The notes under the pieces were generated by a model. It made no database searches. It saw only the letters and a program-made list of their open reading frames with translations, and was not told the origin of the DNA. The position numbers were made by a program, and so were the translations under genes. Below, in pieces: positions 16,636 through 25,191 of a DNA stretch of 37,866 nucleotides (position 1 is the stretch's first letter; each line of letters begins with the position of its first letter). Source of the DNA: an uncultured Cellvibrionales bacterium (GTDB lineage: Bacteria; Pseudomonadota; Gammaproteobacteria; Pseudomonadales; Porticoccaceae); NCBI GenBank assembly GCA_913031645.1, contig CAJWFB010000011.1, forward strand, positions 1 to 37,866. The letters are read 5' to 3'.

Positions 16636-16994
16636 AGGGTTTTTTCCTTATTAGTCATGATAAACACGCTTGACGTTAACAGACTAAGATTCCTACGACA
16701 ACTAAGAGTGTTCACTGTTTAATAATCACGTTCATTAGAGTATCCGGTACATTCTTAGCGTTTAATGTTTAGCGTTTTTGTCTGTCTATCGATCATTCAA
16801 TAAATAGTATTTGTCCACTCTTTTAAATACTGCAAATTAGTATCGTCTGTATTTGTCTAACACCTTCAGATTCCTTGCTTATAGGGGTGTTGGTCGGTAG
16901 AGTGAACCACAGGTAAGGTGGTGGAAGCTGGGTCTTCGTGCCACACAATTAAATATGTAAATATAATCAGTAGTGTAAATAACTGGAGGGTAGT
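16636..16994. promoter_or_regulatory. Long upstream region of adhC with -10 box and short repeats
   Basis: This 359-base gap has no ORF. A perfect -10 hexamer TATAAT lies at 16962-16967, 27 bases before the adhC start, but no -35 match is found at normal spacing, which suggests an activated promoter. TTAGCGTTT occurs twice (16755-16763 and 16769-16777). TTTGTC occurs three times (16777-16782, 16810-16815, 16852-16857), the last two 42 bases apart within TATTTGTC. These could be binding sites; this is inference. Confidence 0.45.
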
Positions 16995-18101
16995 ATGAAG
17001 ACACGCGCAGCAGTTGCTTTTGCAGCAGGGAAACCTTTAGAAATTGTCGAGGTCGATCTTGAGGGGCCAAGAGCAGGTGAAGTCTTGGTAGAAATGAAAG
17101 CGACAGGTGTATGTCATACAGACGCATTTACGCTCTCAGGTGACGATCCCGAGGGCGCATTCCCTGCGATTTTAGGTCATGAAGGCGCGGGCGTGGTTGT
17201 TGAGGTTGGCGCGGGCGTCAAAACATTAAAGCCTGGTGATCATGTTATTCCTCTGTATACCGCCGAATGCCGGGAATGTGAGTATTGCCTCAACCCCAAA
17301 ACCAATCTATGTCAAGCCGTCAGAGCGACTCAGGGGCAAGGGGTTATGCCTGATGGTAGTAGCCGCTTCTCTTTCGAGGGCAAGCCAATACTGCATTATA
17401 TGGGCTGCTCTACGTTTTCTAATTATTCGGTTCTTCCAGAAATTTCACTGGCAAAAATTAGAAGCGATGCGCCTTTCGATAAAGTCTGCTATATCGGCTG
17501 TGGGGTCACCACGGGGATCGGAGCAGTTGCTTTCACCATGAAGGTCGAGGCCGGCTCAACCGTGGCGGTATTTGGTTTGGGAGGCATTGGTCTCAATGTG
17601 ATTCAGGGTGCCAAAATGGTTGGTGCTACTCGAATTATTGGTATCGATTTGAATCCATCGCGGATTCCTTTGGCTACCCAGTTCGGAATGACCGATTTCA
17701 TCAATCCCAGTGAGGTAGAGAATCTAGTTGATCACATTGTTGATATGACCGGTGGTGGCGTTGATTATAGTTTTGAATGCATTGGCAATGTTGATGTGAT
17801 GCGTCAGGCCTTGGAGTGCTGCCACAAGGGCTGGGGTGAGAGCTGTATTGTTGGCGTAGCCGGGGCTGGAAAAGAGATTGCGACACGACCCTTCCAATTA
17901 GTGACGGGCCGCTCTTGGCGCGGAACCGCCTTTGGTGGCGCTCGTGGACGAACGGATGTTCCAAAAATTGTTGACTGGTATATGGATGGAAAAATTAATA
18001 TTGATGATCTTATTACGCATAAGATGCCACTGGAAGATATCAACAAAGCATTTGATTTAATGCATGCGGGCAAGAGTATTCGTTCGGTAGTGGAGTTTTA
18101 A
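16995..18101 (+). CDS. adhC: S-(hydroxymethyl)glutathione dehydrogenase (class III alcohol dehydrogenase)
   Basis: A 368-residue class III zinc alcohol dehydrogenase. It oxidises S-hydroxymethylglutathione, formed spontaneously from formaldehyde and glutathione, to S-formylglutathione with NAD. The catalytic zinc ligands are seen at Cys40 (GVCHTD) and His62 (GHEGAG). The structural zinc cysteines are at 92, 95, 98 and 106. The nucleotide-binding motif is [10 protein letters not shown], and the [17 protein letters not shown] segment is typical of class III. GGAGG precedes the ATG. fghA follows three bases after the stop, so the two are co-transcribed. The same enzymes can also reduce S-nitrosoglutathione. 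The gene is also called frmA in E. coli. Confidence 0.96.
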   Translation: MKTRAAVAFAAGKPLEIVEVDLEGPRAGEVLVEMKATGVCHTDAFTLSGDDPEGAFPAILGHEGAGVVVEVGAGVKTLKPGDHVIPLYTAECRECEYCLNPKTNLCQAVRATQGQGVMPDGSSRFSFEGKPILHYMGCSTFSNYSVLPEISLAKIRSDAPFDKVCYIGCGVTTGIGAVAFTMKVEAGSTVAVFGLGGIGLNVIQGAKMVGATRIIGIDLNPSRIPLATQFGMTDFINPSEVENLVDHIVDMTGGGVDYSFECIGNVDVMRQALECCHKGWGESCIVGVAGAGKEIATRPFQLVTGRSWRGTAFGGARGRTDVPKIVDWYMDGKINIDDLITHKMPLEDINKAFDLMHAGKSIRSVVEF

Positions 18102-18104
18102 TCG

Positions 18105-18980
18105 ATGACTGATGATGCTGTAGAGAAAATTGGTTTCAATTTGAGTTTCGGTGGTCAGCAGTTAAGGTTTAAGCATCGCTCAGCGATACTGCAGTGTGAT
18201 ATGACCTTTTCGATTTATTTACCGCCGCAAGCACAGCAAGGGTCCGTGCCGGTGCTGTATTGGTTATCTGGGTTAACCTGCACCGATGAAAACTTCGTCA
18301 CCAAGGCGGGTGCGCAGCGATATGCGGCAGAGCATGGCATCGCGATTGTTTGCCCGGACACTAGTCCCCGTGGTGATGAAGTGCCTGACGATGCGGATGG
18401 TGCCTATGATTTTGGTTTGGGTGCTGGGTTTTATGTCAATGCAACCGAACAGCCATGGTCTGACCACTATCAGATGTATGATTATGTATTGGATGAATTG
18501 CCAGCATTGATCAATTCTAAATTTCCAGTAAATGGCGACAAAATATCGATTTCGGGACATTCTATGGGAGGACATGGTGCTTTAACCATTGCTCTAGAAA
18601 ATTCAGCCCGTTATAGCTCTGTTTCGGCGTTCTCGCCAATTTGTTCACCGATGAACTGTCCCTGGGGTCAGAAAGCCTTATCTGCATATCTTGGTGGCAA
18701 TGCGCAAGATAATGCTGATCAGTGGGCGAAGCATGATGCGGTAGCGCTAGTGAAAGGAGCGGATATATCGCTAAAGCAGTCGATGCCTACGTTAATTGAT
18801 CAGGGAGATGCTGATAATTTCTTAGCCGAACAACTCAATACACAGTTGCTAATAGATACTGCTGAGCGGGTTAATTTCCCAATGCAGATTCGTTTTCAGC
18901 CGGGCTATGATCACAGTTACTTTTTTATTGCTACATTAATAGGGGAGCACATTAAATTTCATGCTCAATATTTGCGTTAA
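18105..18980 (+). CDS. fghA: S-formylglutathione hydrolase
   Basis: A 291-residue serine esterase of the esterase D family. It hydrolyses S-formylglutathione to formate and glutathione, the step after AdhC. The nucleophile is Ser153 in GHSMGGHGA; the acid is probably in DQGDADNF and the histidine in YDHSYFF. The WLSGLTCTDENF segment with its conserved cysteine is typical. Its ATG is three bases after the adhC stop. The formate product can feed the Fds formate dehydrogenase encoded 186 bases downstream. E. coli names are frmB or yeiG. Confidence 0.96.
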   Translation: MTDDAVEKIGFNLSFGGQQLRFKHRSAILQCDMTFSIYLPPQAQQGSVPVLYWLSGLTCTDENFVTKAGAQRYAAEHGIAIVCPDTSPRGDEVPDDADGAYDFGLGAGFYVNATEQPWSDHYQMYDYVLDELPALINSKFPVNGDKISISGHSMGGHGALTIALENSARYSSVSAFSPICSPMNCPWGQKALSAYLGGNAQDNADQWAKHDAVALVKGADISLKQSMPTLIDQGDADNFLAEQLNTQLLIDTAERVNFPMQIRFQPGYDHSYFFIATLIGEHIKFHAQYLR

Positions 18981-19166
18981 AGTAGCGGTCCTTATTAGGT
19001 AAATAAGAGTCGCTTAGGTCAGATAAATCACGCAGATAATAATGATAGAATGCGCGCCTCTAGTAAGCTGTATGCCAGGAATATGGTAGATTTCAAACGC
19101 CACCGATTAGAGTGGTGAAAATAATTGAGAGTTATTTAAATCTCATGTCAGGTAGGAGCGTGTACG

Positions 19167-19655
19167 TTGGAAAAAGCCAGCAATGTTGACCAACTGATTG
19201 AGCAGTTTAAAACTCTGCCAGGGGGACTTTTGCCGCTCCTTCATGCGGTTAAGCATGAGCTTGGCTGTGTGCCAGATTCCGTTGTAGGCCCCATCGGCAA
19301 GGGGTTCAACTTATCCCGTGCTGAGGTCCATGGCGTGATTAGTTTCTATCATGATTTCAACACCCATCCAGTGGGGCATCATACCGTCCAGATTTGCCGT
19401 GCTGAAGCCTGTCAATCTATGGGGTCTCGTCACATTGAATCGCATGCAAAGCAAAGTCTAGGCATTGACTATGGTGAGACAACGGCCGACGGCCTTATTA
19501 CCCTAGAGCCAGTTTATTGTTTGGGTAATTGCGCTTGCTCGCCATCGGTTCGTATTGATGATGATATTCATGCTCGTGTTGACCAGACTCGTTTTGATCA
19601 ATTAATAACAGAGTTAACTACTCCTAATTCTGAGACTTCTGGGGTCAGCTCATGA
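19167..19655 (+). CDS. fdsG: NAD-dependent formate dehydrogenase gamma subunit
   Basis: A 162-residue NuoE-like subunit holding one [2Fe-2S] cluster. The four cysteines appear as CRAEAC and, later, CLGNC. With FdsB it forms the NADH-side diaphorase part of the soluble FdsGBA formate dehydrogenase. The start is TTG 19167, eight bases after AGGAG at 19154-19158; no in-frame ATG fits the family N-terminus. The stop overlaps the fdsB start (ATGA), so translation is coupled. Confidence 0.93.
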   Translation: MEKASNVDQLIEQFKTLPGGLLPLLHAVKHELGCVPDSVVGPIGKGFNLSRAEVHGVISFYHDFNTHPVGHHTVQICRAEACQSMGSRHIESHAKQSLGIDYGETTADGLITLEPVYCLGNCACSPSVRIDDDIHARVDQTRFDQLITELTTPNSETSGVSS

Positions 19656-21217
19656 GGATGCAGATATTTATCCCGCAAGATACAACAGCATTGGCACTTG
19701 GTGCCGATAAAGTATCATCTTTAGTCGCCAAGGGCGCAGAGAGTCGAGGACTTCATGCCGACATTATTCGCAACGGTTCACGCGGTATGTTTTGGCTTGA
19801 GCCTTTGGTGGAGGTGCAGACAAAGAGTGGGCGCATAGCCTTTGGACCAGTCAACACATCCGATGTTGATTCTGTTTTGGATGCTTTGCAGGCTAGCCTT
19901 GATGGTAAAGTGCTAATAGACCATGCGCTTTATCTTGGCGAGGTTAAGCAGATTGAGTATCTCGCCAAACAACAACGATTGACCTTTAAACGCTCAGGTA
20001 TTGCTGATCCTGCCTGCATCACAAGCTATCAACGGCTACAGGGCTTTGTGGGTTTAACCAAGGCTCTTTCCATGACTGGCCAAGACATCGTCGATGAGCT
20101 CAAAAATTCGGGTCTTCGTGGTCGTGGCGGAGCTGCCTTTCCAGCGGGTATTAAATGGCAAACCGTGTTGGACACAGCCGGCGAACAAAAATACATCGTC
20201 TGCAATGCCGATGAAGGTGACTCAGGCACTTTTGCAGACCGATTGTTAATGGAGTCAGATCCCTATCAGTTGATTGAGGGTATGACTATTGCAGGTTTAG
20301 CTGTTGGTGCAAATCAAGGTTATATTTATTTGCGTTCTGAATACCCAGTTGCCCATAAAATTTTAAATATAGCGATTGAGCGAGCCACTGACGCAGGCTT
20401 TCTAGGTGCTAATGTCTGCAATTCAGGTAAAGATTTCTTTTTGGAAGTACGACTAGGTGCTGGTGCATACATCTGTGGTGAAGAGACGTCGCTGCTGGAA
20501 AGTCTTGAAGGTAAGCGCGGTATGGTTAGGGCAAAGCCCCCATTGCCGGCGATCGAAGGCCTTTTTGGTAAGCCTACGGTGGTCAATAACGTTCTAACCT
20601 TGGGGGCGGTGGCAAGTATTCTTGAGCAAGGCTCTGATATCTATAAAAACTTTGGTATGGGTCGCTCCAGAGGGACCTTAGCAGTTCAATTAGCAGGAAA
20701 TGTTAAGCGAGGTGGACTCATCGAACTTGCGTTTGGAGTCACCTTACGTGAAGTCGTTGAGGATTTTGGTTGTGGAACCTTGAGTGGTAGACCGATTCGA
20801 GCGATCCAGATGGGAGGTCCGTTAGGGGCATTTTTACCAAAATCGCAGTGGGATACACCGCTTGATTATGAAGCCTTTTCTGCTATCAAAGCAATGATAG
20901 GCCATGGCGGTATAGTGGTGTTTGACGATACGGTTGATATGGCAGCCCAAGCCCGTTTTGCGATGGAATTTTGTGTCATTGAATCCTGCGGAAAGTGCAC
21001 GCCATGTCGGATTGGCTCTGTCCGAGGCGTTGAGGTGATCGATCGCATTGTGGCAAATGAAGACCGCGATAATAATTTGATATTACTGCATGATCTTTGT
21101 GACACTATGGAGCTTGGATCTTTGTGTGCAATGGGCGGAATGACACCGTTTCCGGTCCGAAGCGCATTGACTTACTTTGAAGAAGACTTCGGCATTAGCA
21201 GCCGTGGGGATCACTAA
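19652..21217 (+). CDS. fdsB: NAD-dependent formate dehydrogenase beta subunit
   Basis: A 521-residue NuoF-like subunit that binds FMN, NAD and one [4Fe-4S] cluster. An N-terminal thioredoxin-like part (about residues 1-120) precedes the NuoF core. GRGGAAFPAGIKW and NADEGDSGTFADR form the FMN/NAD site, and GAYICGEETSLLES follows. The cluster cysteines appear in ESCGKCTPCR and later in LGSLCAMGG. Electrons from formate leave here to NAD. The gene is fused in translation to fdsG upstream by a 4-base overlap, and its stop abuts the fdsA start. Confidence 0.95.
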   Translation: MRMQIFIPQDTTALALGADKVSSLVAKGAESRGLHADIIRNGSRGMFWLEPLVEVQTKSGRIAFGPVNTSDVDSVLDALQASLDGKVLIDHALYLGEVKQIEYLAKQQRLTFKRSGIADPACITSYQRLQGFVGLTKALSMTGQDIVDELKNSGLRGRGGAAFPAGIKWQTVLDTAGEQKYIVCNADEGDSGTFADRLLMESDPYQLIEGMTIAGLAVGANQGYIYLRSEYPVAHKILNIAIERATDAGFLGANVCNSGKDFFLEVRLGAGAYICGEETSLLESLEGKRGMVRAKPPLPAIEGLFGKPTVVNNVLTLGAVASILEQGSDIYKNFGMGRSRGTLAVQLAGNVKRGGLIELAFGVTLREVVEDFGCGTLSGRPIRAIQMGGPLGAFLPKSQWDTPLDYEAFSAIKAMIGHGGIVVFDDTVDMAAQARFAMEFCVIESCGKCTPCRIGSVRGVEVIDRIVANEDRDNNLILLHDLCDTMELGSLCAMGGMTPFPVRSALTYFEEDFGISSRGDH

Positions 21218-21218
21218 T

Positions 21219-24065
21219 ATGTTGGAATTTTACGAACCTCAACCAGATTTTGGCACTCCGCAGAGTGACAGCGAAACCATGGTTACTTTGTCTATTGATG
21301 GCGTCCAGGTTACGGTACCTGAGGGGTCATCCGTTATGCGAGCGGCGTCCGAGAGTGGCATTAAGATTCCGAGGCTTTGTGCGACAGATTCTCTAAAGTC
21401 CTTTGGTTCTTGCCGGATTTGTTTGGTTGAAATTGAGGGTCGGCGAGGATTCCCAGCGTCTTGTACAACTACAGTTGAAGCAGGGATGCAGGTTAATACC
21501 CAATCAGATGAAATCGGTAAGCTGCGGCGCGATGTGATGGAGTTATACATTTCAGATCACCCCTTGGATTGCCTGACTTGTCCTACTAATGGCGATTGTG
21601 AATTGCAAGATACCGCCGGTGAAGTAGGCTTAAGAGCAGTGCGTTATGGTTTCGAGGGTGACAATCATCTGATTGCTGAAAAGGACGAGTCTAATCCTTA
21701 TTTTACCTTTGACGCCTCCAAATGTATCGTTTGTTCGCGCTGTGTTCGCGCCTGCGAAGAAACCCAGGGGACGTTTGCCCTCACCATCGATGGCAGAGGC
21801 TTCGAGTCCAAGGTCAGTGTGGGGCCGGCCGACAACTTCATGGAATCTGACTGCGTGTCTTGTGGTGCCTGTGTCGATGCTTGCCCGACGGCAACGCTCA
21901 CTGAGAAAAGTATTATTGGTGCAGGTAAACCTGAGCATTCCGTGGTTACAACCTGTGCCTATTGCGGGGTTGGCTGCTCATTTAAGGCTGAGATGAAAGG
22001 GAATGAAGTCGTGCGTATGACGCCCTATAAAGATGGTAAAGCCAACGAGGGTCACGCCTGTGTTAAAGGCCGATTCGCCTTTGGTTATGCTACTCACAAA
22101 GACCGTATTACTAAACCAATGATTCGAGAGAGCATTGAAGATCCCTGGAAAGAAGTGTCTTGGGATGAAGCGGTTAACTATACGGCTAAGCGATTTAAAG
22201 ATATTCAAGCTCGTCATGGTCGTACTAGTATTGGTGCTATTTCGTCGTCTCGCTGTACCAATGAAGAAGTTTATCTTGTGCAGAAAATGGTGCGTACTGG
22301 CTTTGGAAATAACAATATCGATACCTGTGCCCGTGTCTGCCATTCTCCTACTGGTTTTGGTCTAAAAACGACCCTCGGTGAGTCCGCCGGGACTCAGACC
22401 TTTGCGTCTGTTGCTAAAGCTGATGTCATTATTGTCATGGGAGCCAACCCTACGGAAGCGCACCCTGTATTTGGATCGCGCTTGAAGCGTCGGTTGCGTG
22501 AGGGGGCAAAGCTGATTGTTATCGATCCTCGCCAAATAGAATTGGTCAACGCGCCACATATAAGGGCGGACTTCCACCTGCCGGTGCGCCCTGGTACTAA
22601 TGTAACAGTGCTGAATGCACTCGCGCATGTGATTATTACTGAGGGTATGCAAGCCGAGGAGTACATCGCCGAGCGATGTGAAACTGACGATTTTGATGCT
22701 TGGACCCAGTTCATTAGCGAGGAGCGTCACTCTCCAGAAAGTACTGAACAATATAGTGGTGTTCCCGCTGATGATTTGCGAGCTGCAGCCCGTCTTTATG
22801 CTCAGGGTGGCAACGGCGCCATCTTTTATGGTCTGGGAGTCACTGAGCATAGTCAGGGATCCACGTCGGTAATGGCGATTGCTAACTTAGCCATGCTCAC
22901 GGGTAATATTGGACGAGAGGGTGTGGGGGTTAATCCACTGCGTGGTCAAAACAATGTCCAAGGTGCCTGTGATATGGGGTCATTCCCACATGAGTTGCCT
23001 GGCTATCGACATATTTCAAGCAAAGTTACTAGAAATCTTTTTGAGGGTGAATGGGGCGTAACACTTGACCCAGAGCCTGGCCTGCGTATTCCCAATATGT
23101 TTGATGCCGCGATCGACGGTGATTTCAAGGGTCTTTACTGCCAGGGTGAGGATATTGCTCAGTCTGATCCTAATACCCAGCATGTAGAGGCGGCTCTCAC
23201 CGCTATGGAATGCTTAGTTGTACAAGATATCTTCCTCAATGAAACTGCCAAATTTGCTCATGTATTTCTCCCTGGTGCGTCATTTTTAGAGAAAGACGGC
23301 ACCTTTACTAATGCTGAACGGCGTATTTCTCGTGTTCGTAAGACGATGCCGCCACTAAGTGGAAAAGCAGACTGGGAAGGAACGATGGCCTTGGCCAACG
23401 CGCTTGGTTGTAACTTCGAATATGATCATCCATCGGAAATTATGGATGAAATTGCTCGCCTAACACCAACCTTTACAGGCGTTTCCTATAAAAAGCTGGA
23501 TGATCTTGGTAGTATTCAGTGGCCCTGTAATGATTATACACCGGCGGGAACACCCGTGATGCACGTCGATGAATTTGTTCGCGGCAAGGGCTTCTTTGCT
23601 ATTACGGAATATATTGCCAGTGAGGAGAGAGCCAATCGAAAATTTCCACTGTTATTAACGACTGGTCGGATTCTCTCTCAATACAATGTGGGTGCTCAAA
23701 CCAGGCGGACTAAGAATAGCGAATGGCATGAAGAGGATACATTGGAAATTCACCCTCATGATGCGGAGGAGCGGGGCATTAATCACGGTGATTGGGTCGG
23801 CATTCAGAGCCGTGTGGGAGAGACTGTCCTTCACGCAGATGTCACCAGCCGAGTGAAGCCCGGCGTTATCTACACCACTTTCCATCACCCGGTGTCTGGA
23901 GCAAATGTCATCACTACGGACAATAGCGATTGGGCGACTAATTGCCCAGAATTTAAAGTGACTGCAGTACAAGTCAGTAAGGTAACGGCGCCTTCTCGCT
24001 GGCAAGCAAGGCAGCAAACTTTTAATACGCAGCAGCAGCAACTGTTAGCGAAAGCCCGCCACTGA
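21219..24065 (+). CDS. fdsA: NAD-dependent formate dehydrogenase alpha (catalytic) subunit
   Basis: A 948-residue bis-MGD molybdoenzyme. I start it at ATG 21219, eight bases after GGGGA; the frame is open slightly further but lacks support. An N-terminal ferredoxin-type [2Fe-2S] domain is followed by the HPLDCLTCPTNGDCELQ His-Cys cluster site and two ferredoxin-like [4Fe-4S] motifs (CIVCSRCVRAC, CVSCGACVDAC). A further CAYCGVGC cluster motif precedes the molybdopterin domain. The Mo ligand is Cys374, followed by His375, and Arg575 is also kept; these align with Cys386, His387 and Arg587 as I recall them for Rhodobacter capsulatus FdsA. The ligand is cysteine, not selenocysteine. The enzyme oxidises formate to CO2 in the cytoplasm, and relatives also run in reverse. 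Confidence 0.96.
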   Translation: MLEFYEPQPDFGTPQSDSETMVTLSIDGVQVTVPEGSSVMRAASESGIKIPRLCATDSLKSFGSCRICLVEIEGRRGFPASCTTTVEAGMQVNTQSDEIGKLRRDVMELYISDHPLDCLTCPTNGDCELQDTAGEVGLRAVRYGFEGDNHLIAEKDESNPYFTFDASKCIVCSRCVRACEETQGTFALTIDGRGFESKVSVGPADNFMESDCVSCGACVDACPTATLTEKSIIGAGKPEHSVVTTCAYCGVGCSFKAEMKGNEVVRMTPYKDGKANEGHACVKGRFAFGYATHKDRITKPMIRESIEDPWKEVSWDEAVNYTAKRFKDIQARHGRTSIGAISSSRCTNEEVYLVQKMVRTGFGNNNIDTCARVCHSPTGFGLKTTLGESAGTQTFASVAKADVIIVMGANPTEAHPVFGSRLKRRLREGAKLIVIDPRQIELVNAPHIRADFHLPVRPGTNVTVLNALAHVIITEGMQAEEYIAERCETDDFDAWTQFISEERHSPESTEQYSGVPADDLRAAARLYAQGGNGAIFYGLGVTEHSQGSTSVMAIANLAMLTGNIGREGVGVNPLRGQNNVQGACDMGSFPHELPGYRHISSKVTRNLFEGEWGVTLDPEPGLRIPNMFDAAIDGDFKGLYCQGEDIAQSDPNTQHVEAALTAMECLVVQDIFLNETAKFAHVFLPGASFLEKDGTFTNAERRISRVRKTMPPLSGKADWEGTMALANALGCNFEYDHPSEIMDEIARLTPTFTGVSYKKLDDLGSIQWPCNDYTPAGTPVMHVDEFVRGKGFFAITEYIASEERANRKFPLLLTTGRILSQYNVGAQTRRTKNSEWHEEDTLEIHPHDAEERGINHGDWVGIQSRVGETVLHADVTSRVKPGVIYTTFHHPVSGANVITTDNSDWATNCPEFKVTAVQVSKVTAPSRWQARQQTFNTQQQQLLAKARH

Positions 24066-24871
24066 TGTCTAGGTATGTTGATCCTGTGAGTCATGTTTTG
24101 CGGCATGTCTGGCAGGATGGCAAGCTAATTGACGTCGAGGATCAAGTGGCTACCGAAACACCAGTAGCGCTGGTTTATAATGGTATTTCTCACGTGGTCA
24201 TGATGTCAACGCCCAGTGATCTTGAGGATTTCGTTACCGGGTTTAGTTTGAGTGAAGGTATTATTACCAGTCCCAAACACATTCTGGATGTTGAAGAAGT
24301 AGTTACAGGTAAAGGCATCGAATTGCACGTCACCCTGTTAGCCGAGGCGTTCTCTGGTTTAAAAGAAAGACGAAGAAACTTAGTAGGCAGGACTGGCTGT
24401 GGTCTCTGCGGCGCTGAGTCATTGGATCAAGCAATACCCGAGCCAAAATCTGTTGTTAGTGATTTGCAGTTCAGTCATATAGCCTTGCAGACGGCCATCC
24501 TAGGACTATCTAATTGGCAGGAATTACAGAAGCAAACGGGTGCAGTACACGCGGCGGCTTGGTGTGATAAGGAAGGCAATATTTTAGTCGTTAGAGAGGA
24601 CGTGGGCCGCCACAACGCCCTGGATAAATTGATTGGTGCTAAAGCTCGTGGCATTTTCACTACCGATGGATTTGTTCTGGTCACAAGTAGAGCTAGCTAT
24701 GAAATGGTATCTAAGACCGCCAGCGCTAATATTAGTTTGTTGGCAGCGGTTTCAGCGCCAACATCCTTGGCAATTGATTTGGCTAACGAGTGTGGTCTCA
24801 GTTTAGTTGGTTTTTCAAGGCCAGACAGACATGTAATTTATGCAAATAGACAGCGAATAGAGAGCAAGTGA
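24065..24871 (+). CDS. fdhD: Formate dehydrogenase sulfurtransferase FdhD (FdsC)
   Basis: A 268-residue FdhD-family protein, called FdsC in fds operons. It delivers sulfur from a cysteine desulfurase to the bis-MGD cofactor, which is required for formate dehydrogenase activity, and it binds the mature cofactor. The active-site loop TGCGLCGAES has both cysteines, and VREDVGRHNALDK is the family signature. The start overlaps the fdsA stop by one base (TGATG), so translation is coupled. Sulfuration is thus supplied from the same operon. Confidence 0.95.
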   Translation: MSRYVDPVSHVLRHVWQDGKLIDVEDQVATETPVALVYNGISHVVMMSTPSDLEDFVTGFSLSEGIITSPKHILDVEEVVTGKGIELHVTLLAEAFSGLKERRRNLVGRTGCGLCGAESLDQAIPEPKSVVSDLQFSHIALQTAILGLSNWQELQKQTGAVHAAAWCDKEGNILVVREDVGRHNALDKLIGAKARGIFTTDGFVLVTSRASYEMVSKTASANISLLAAVSAPTSLAIDLANECGLSLVGFSRPDRHVIYANRQRIESK

Positions 24872-24873
24872 CG

Positions 24874-25107
24874 ATGAGTGCAAATAAAGTAGATCGATTA
24901 GTGAAGATGATTAATCAAATTTCACTTAACATGCGTTCAAATGGGAGTGAGGATTTGGTTGTCTCTCAGGTCTCTGAGCATTTAGAAAAGTTTTGGTCGC
25001 CAGCGATGAAAGATCTAATTAGTGAGCAAGAAGATAATAATGTGGGCTTAACGCCTATTTCTCAAAAGGCTGTGATTCAGTTAGCAGCGATGCGGAGAGC
25101 GAAATAA
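24874..25107 (+). CDS. fdsD: NAD-dependent formate dehydrogenase delta subunit
   Basis: A 77-residue helical protein at the end of the fds operon, matching FdsD in size and place. The core DRLVKMINQISLNM, then a block ending HLEKFWSPAMKDLI and PISQKAVIQLA, follows the family pattern of an N-terminal helix, an R/K-F-W-x-P-x-M motif and a C-terminal helix. FdsD helps form active enzyme. I chose ATG 24874; a GTG at 24868 that overlaps the fdhD stop is possible. It is convergent with the sulfatase. Confidence 0.85.
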   Translation: MSANKVDRLVKMINQISLNMRSNGSEDLVVSQVSEHLEKFWSPAMKDLISEQEDNNVGLTPISQKAVIQLAAMRRAK

Positions 25108-25191
25108 TTCCTTAGTAGAACCCTTCCAGCACCGTCGATTTATTGATTAACCAACAGATAGCGGGTCCCACACATTTTTAAATCTATCCTT

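Noticed and set aside
22321..22350. Possible selenocysteine at the FdsA active site
   Set aside because: The active-site codon is TGC (Cys374) and the frame has no internal TGA, so the enzyme is the cysteine type.
22362..22850. A 162-codon open frame on the minus strand within fdsA
   Set aside because: It lies wholly antisense to conserved fdsA coding sequence, has no ribosome binding site I can see, and its protein is low in recognisable motifs. It is a shadow of the real gene.
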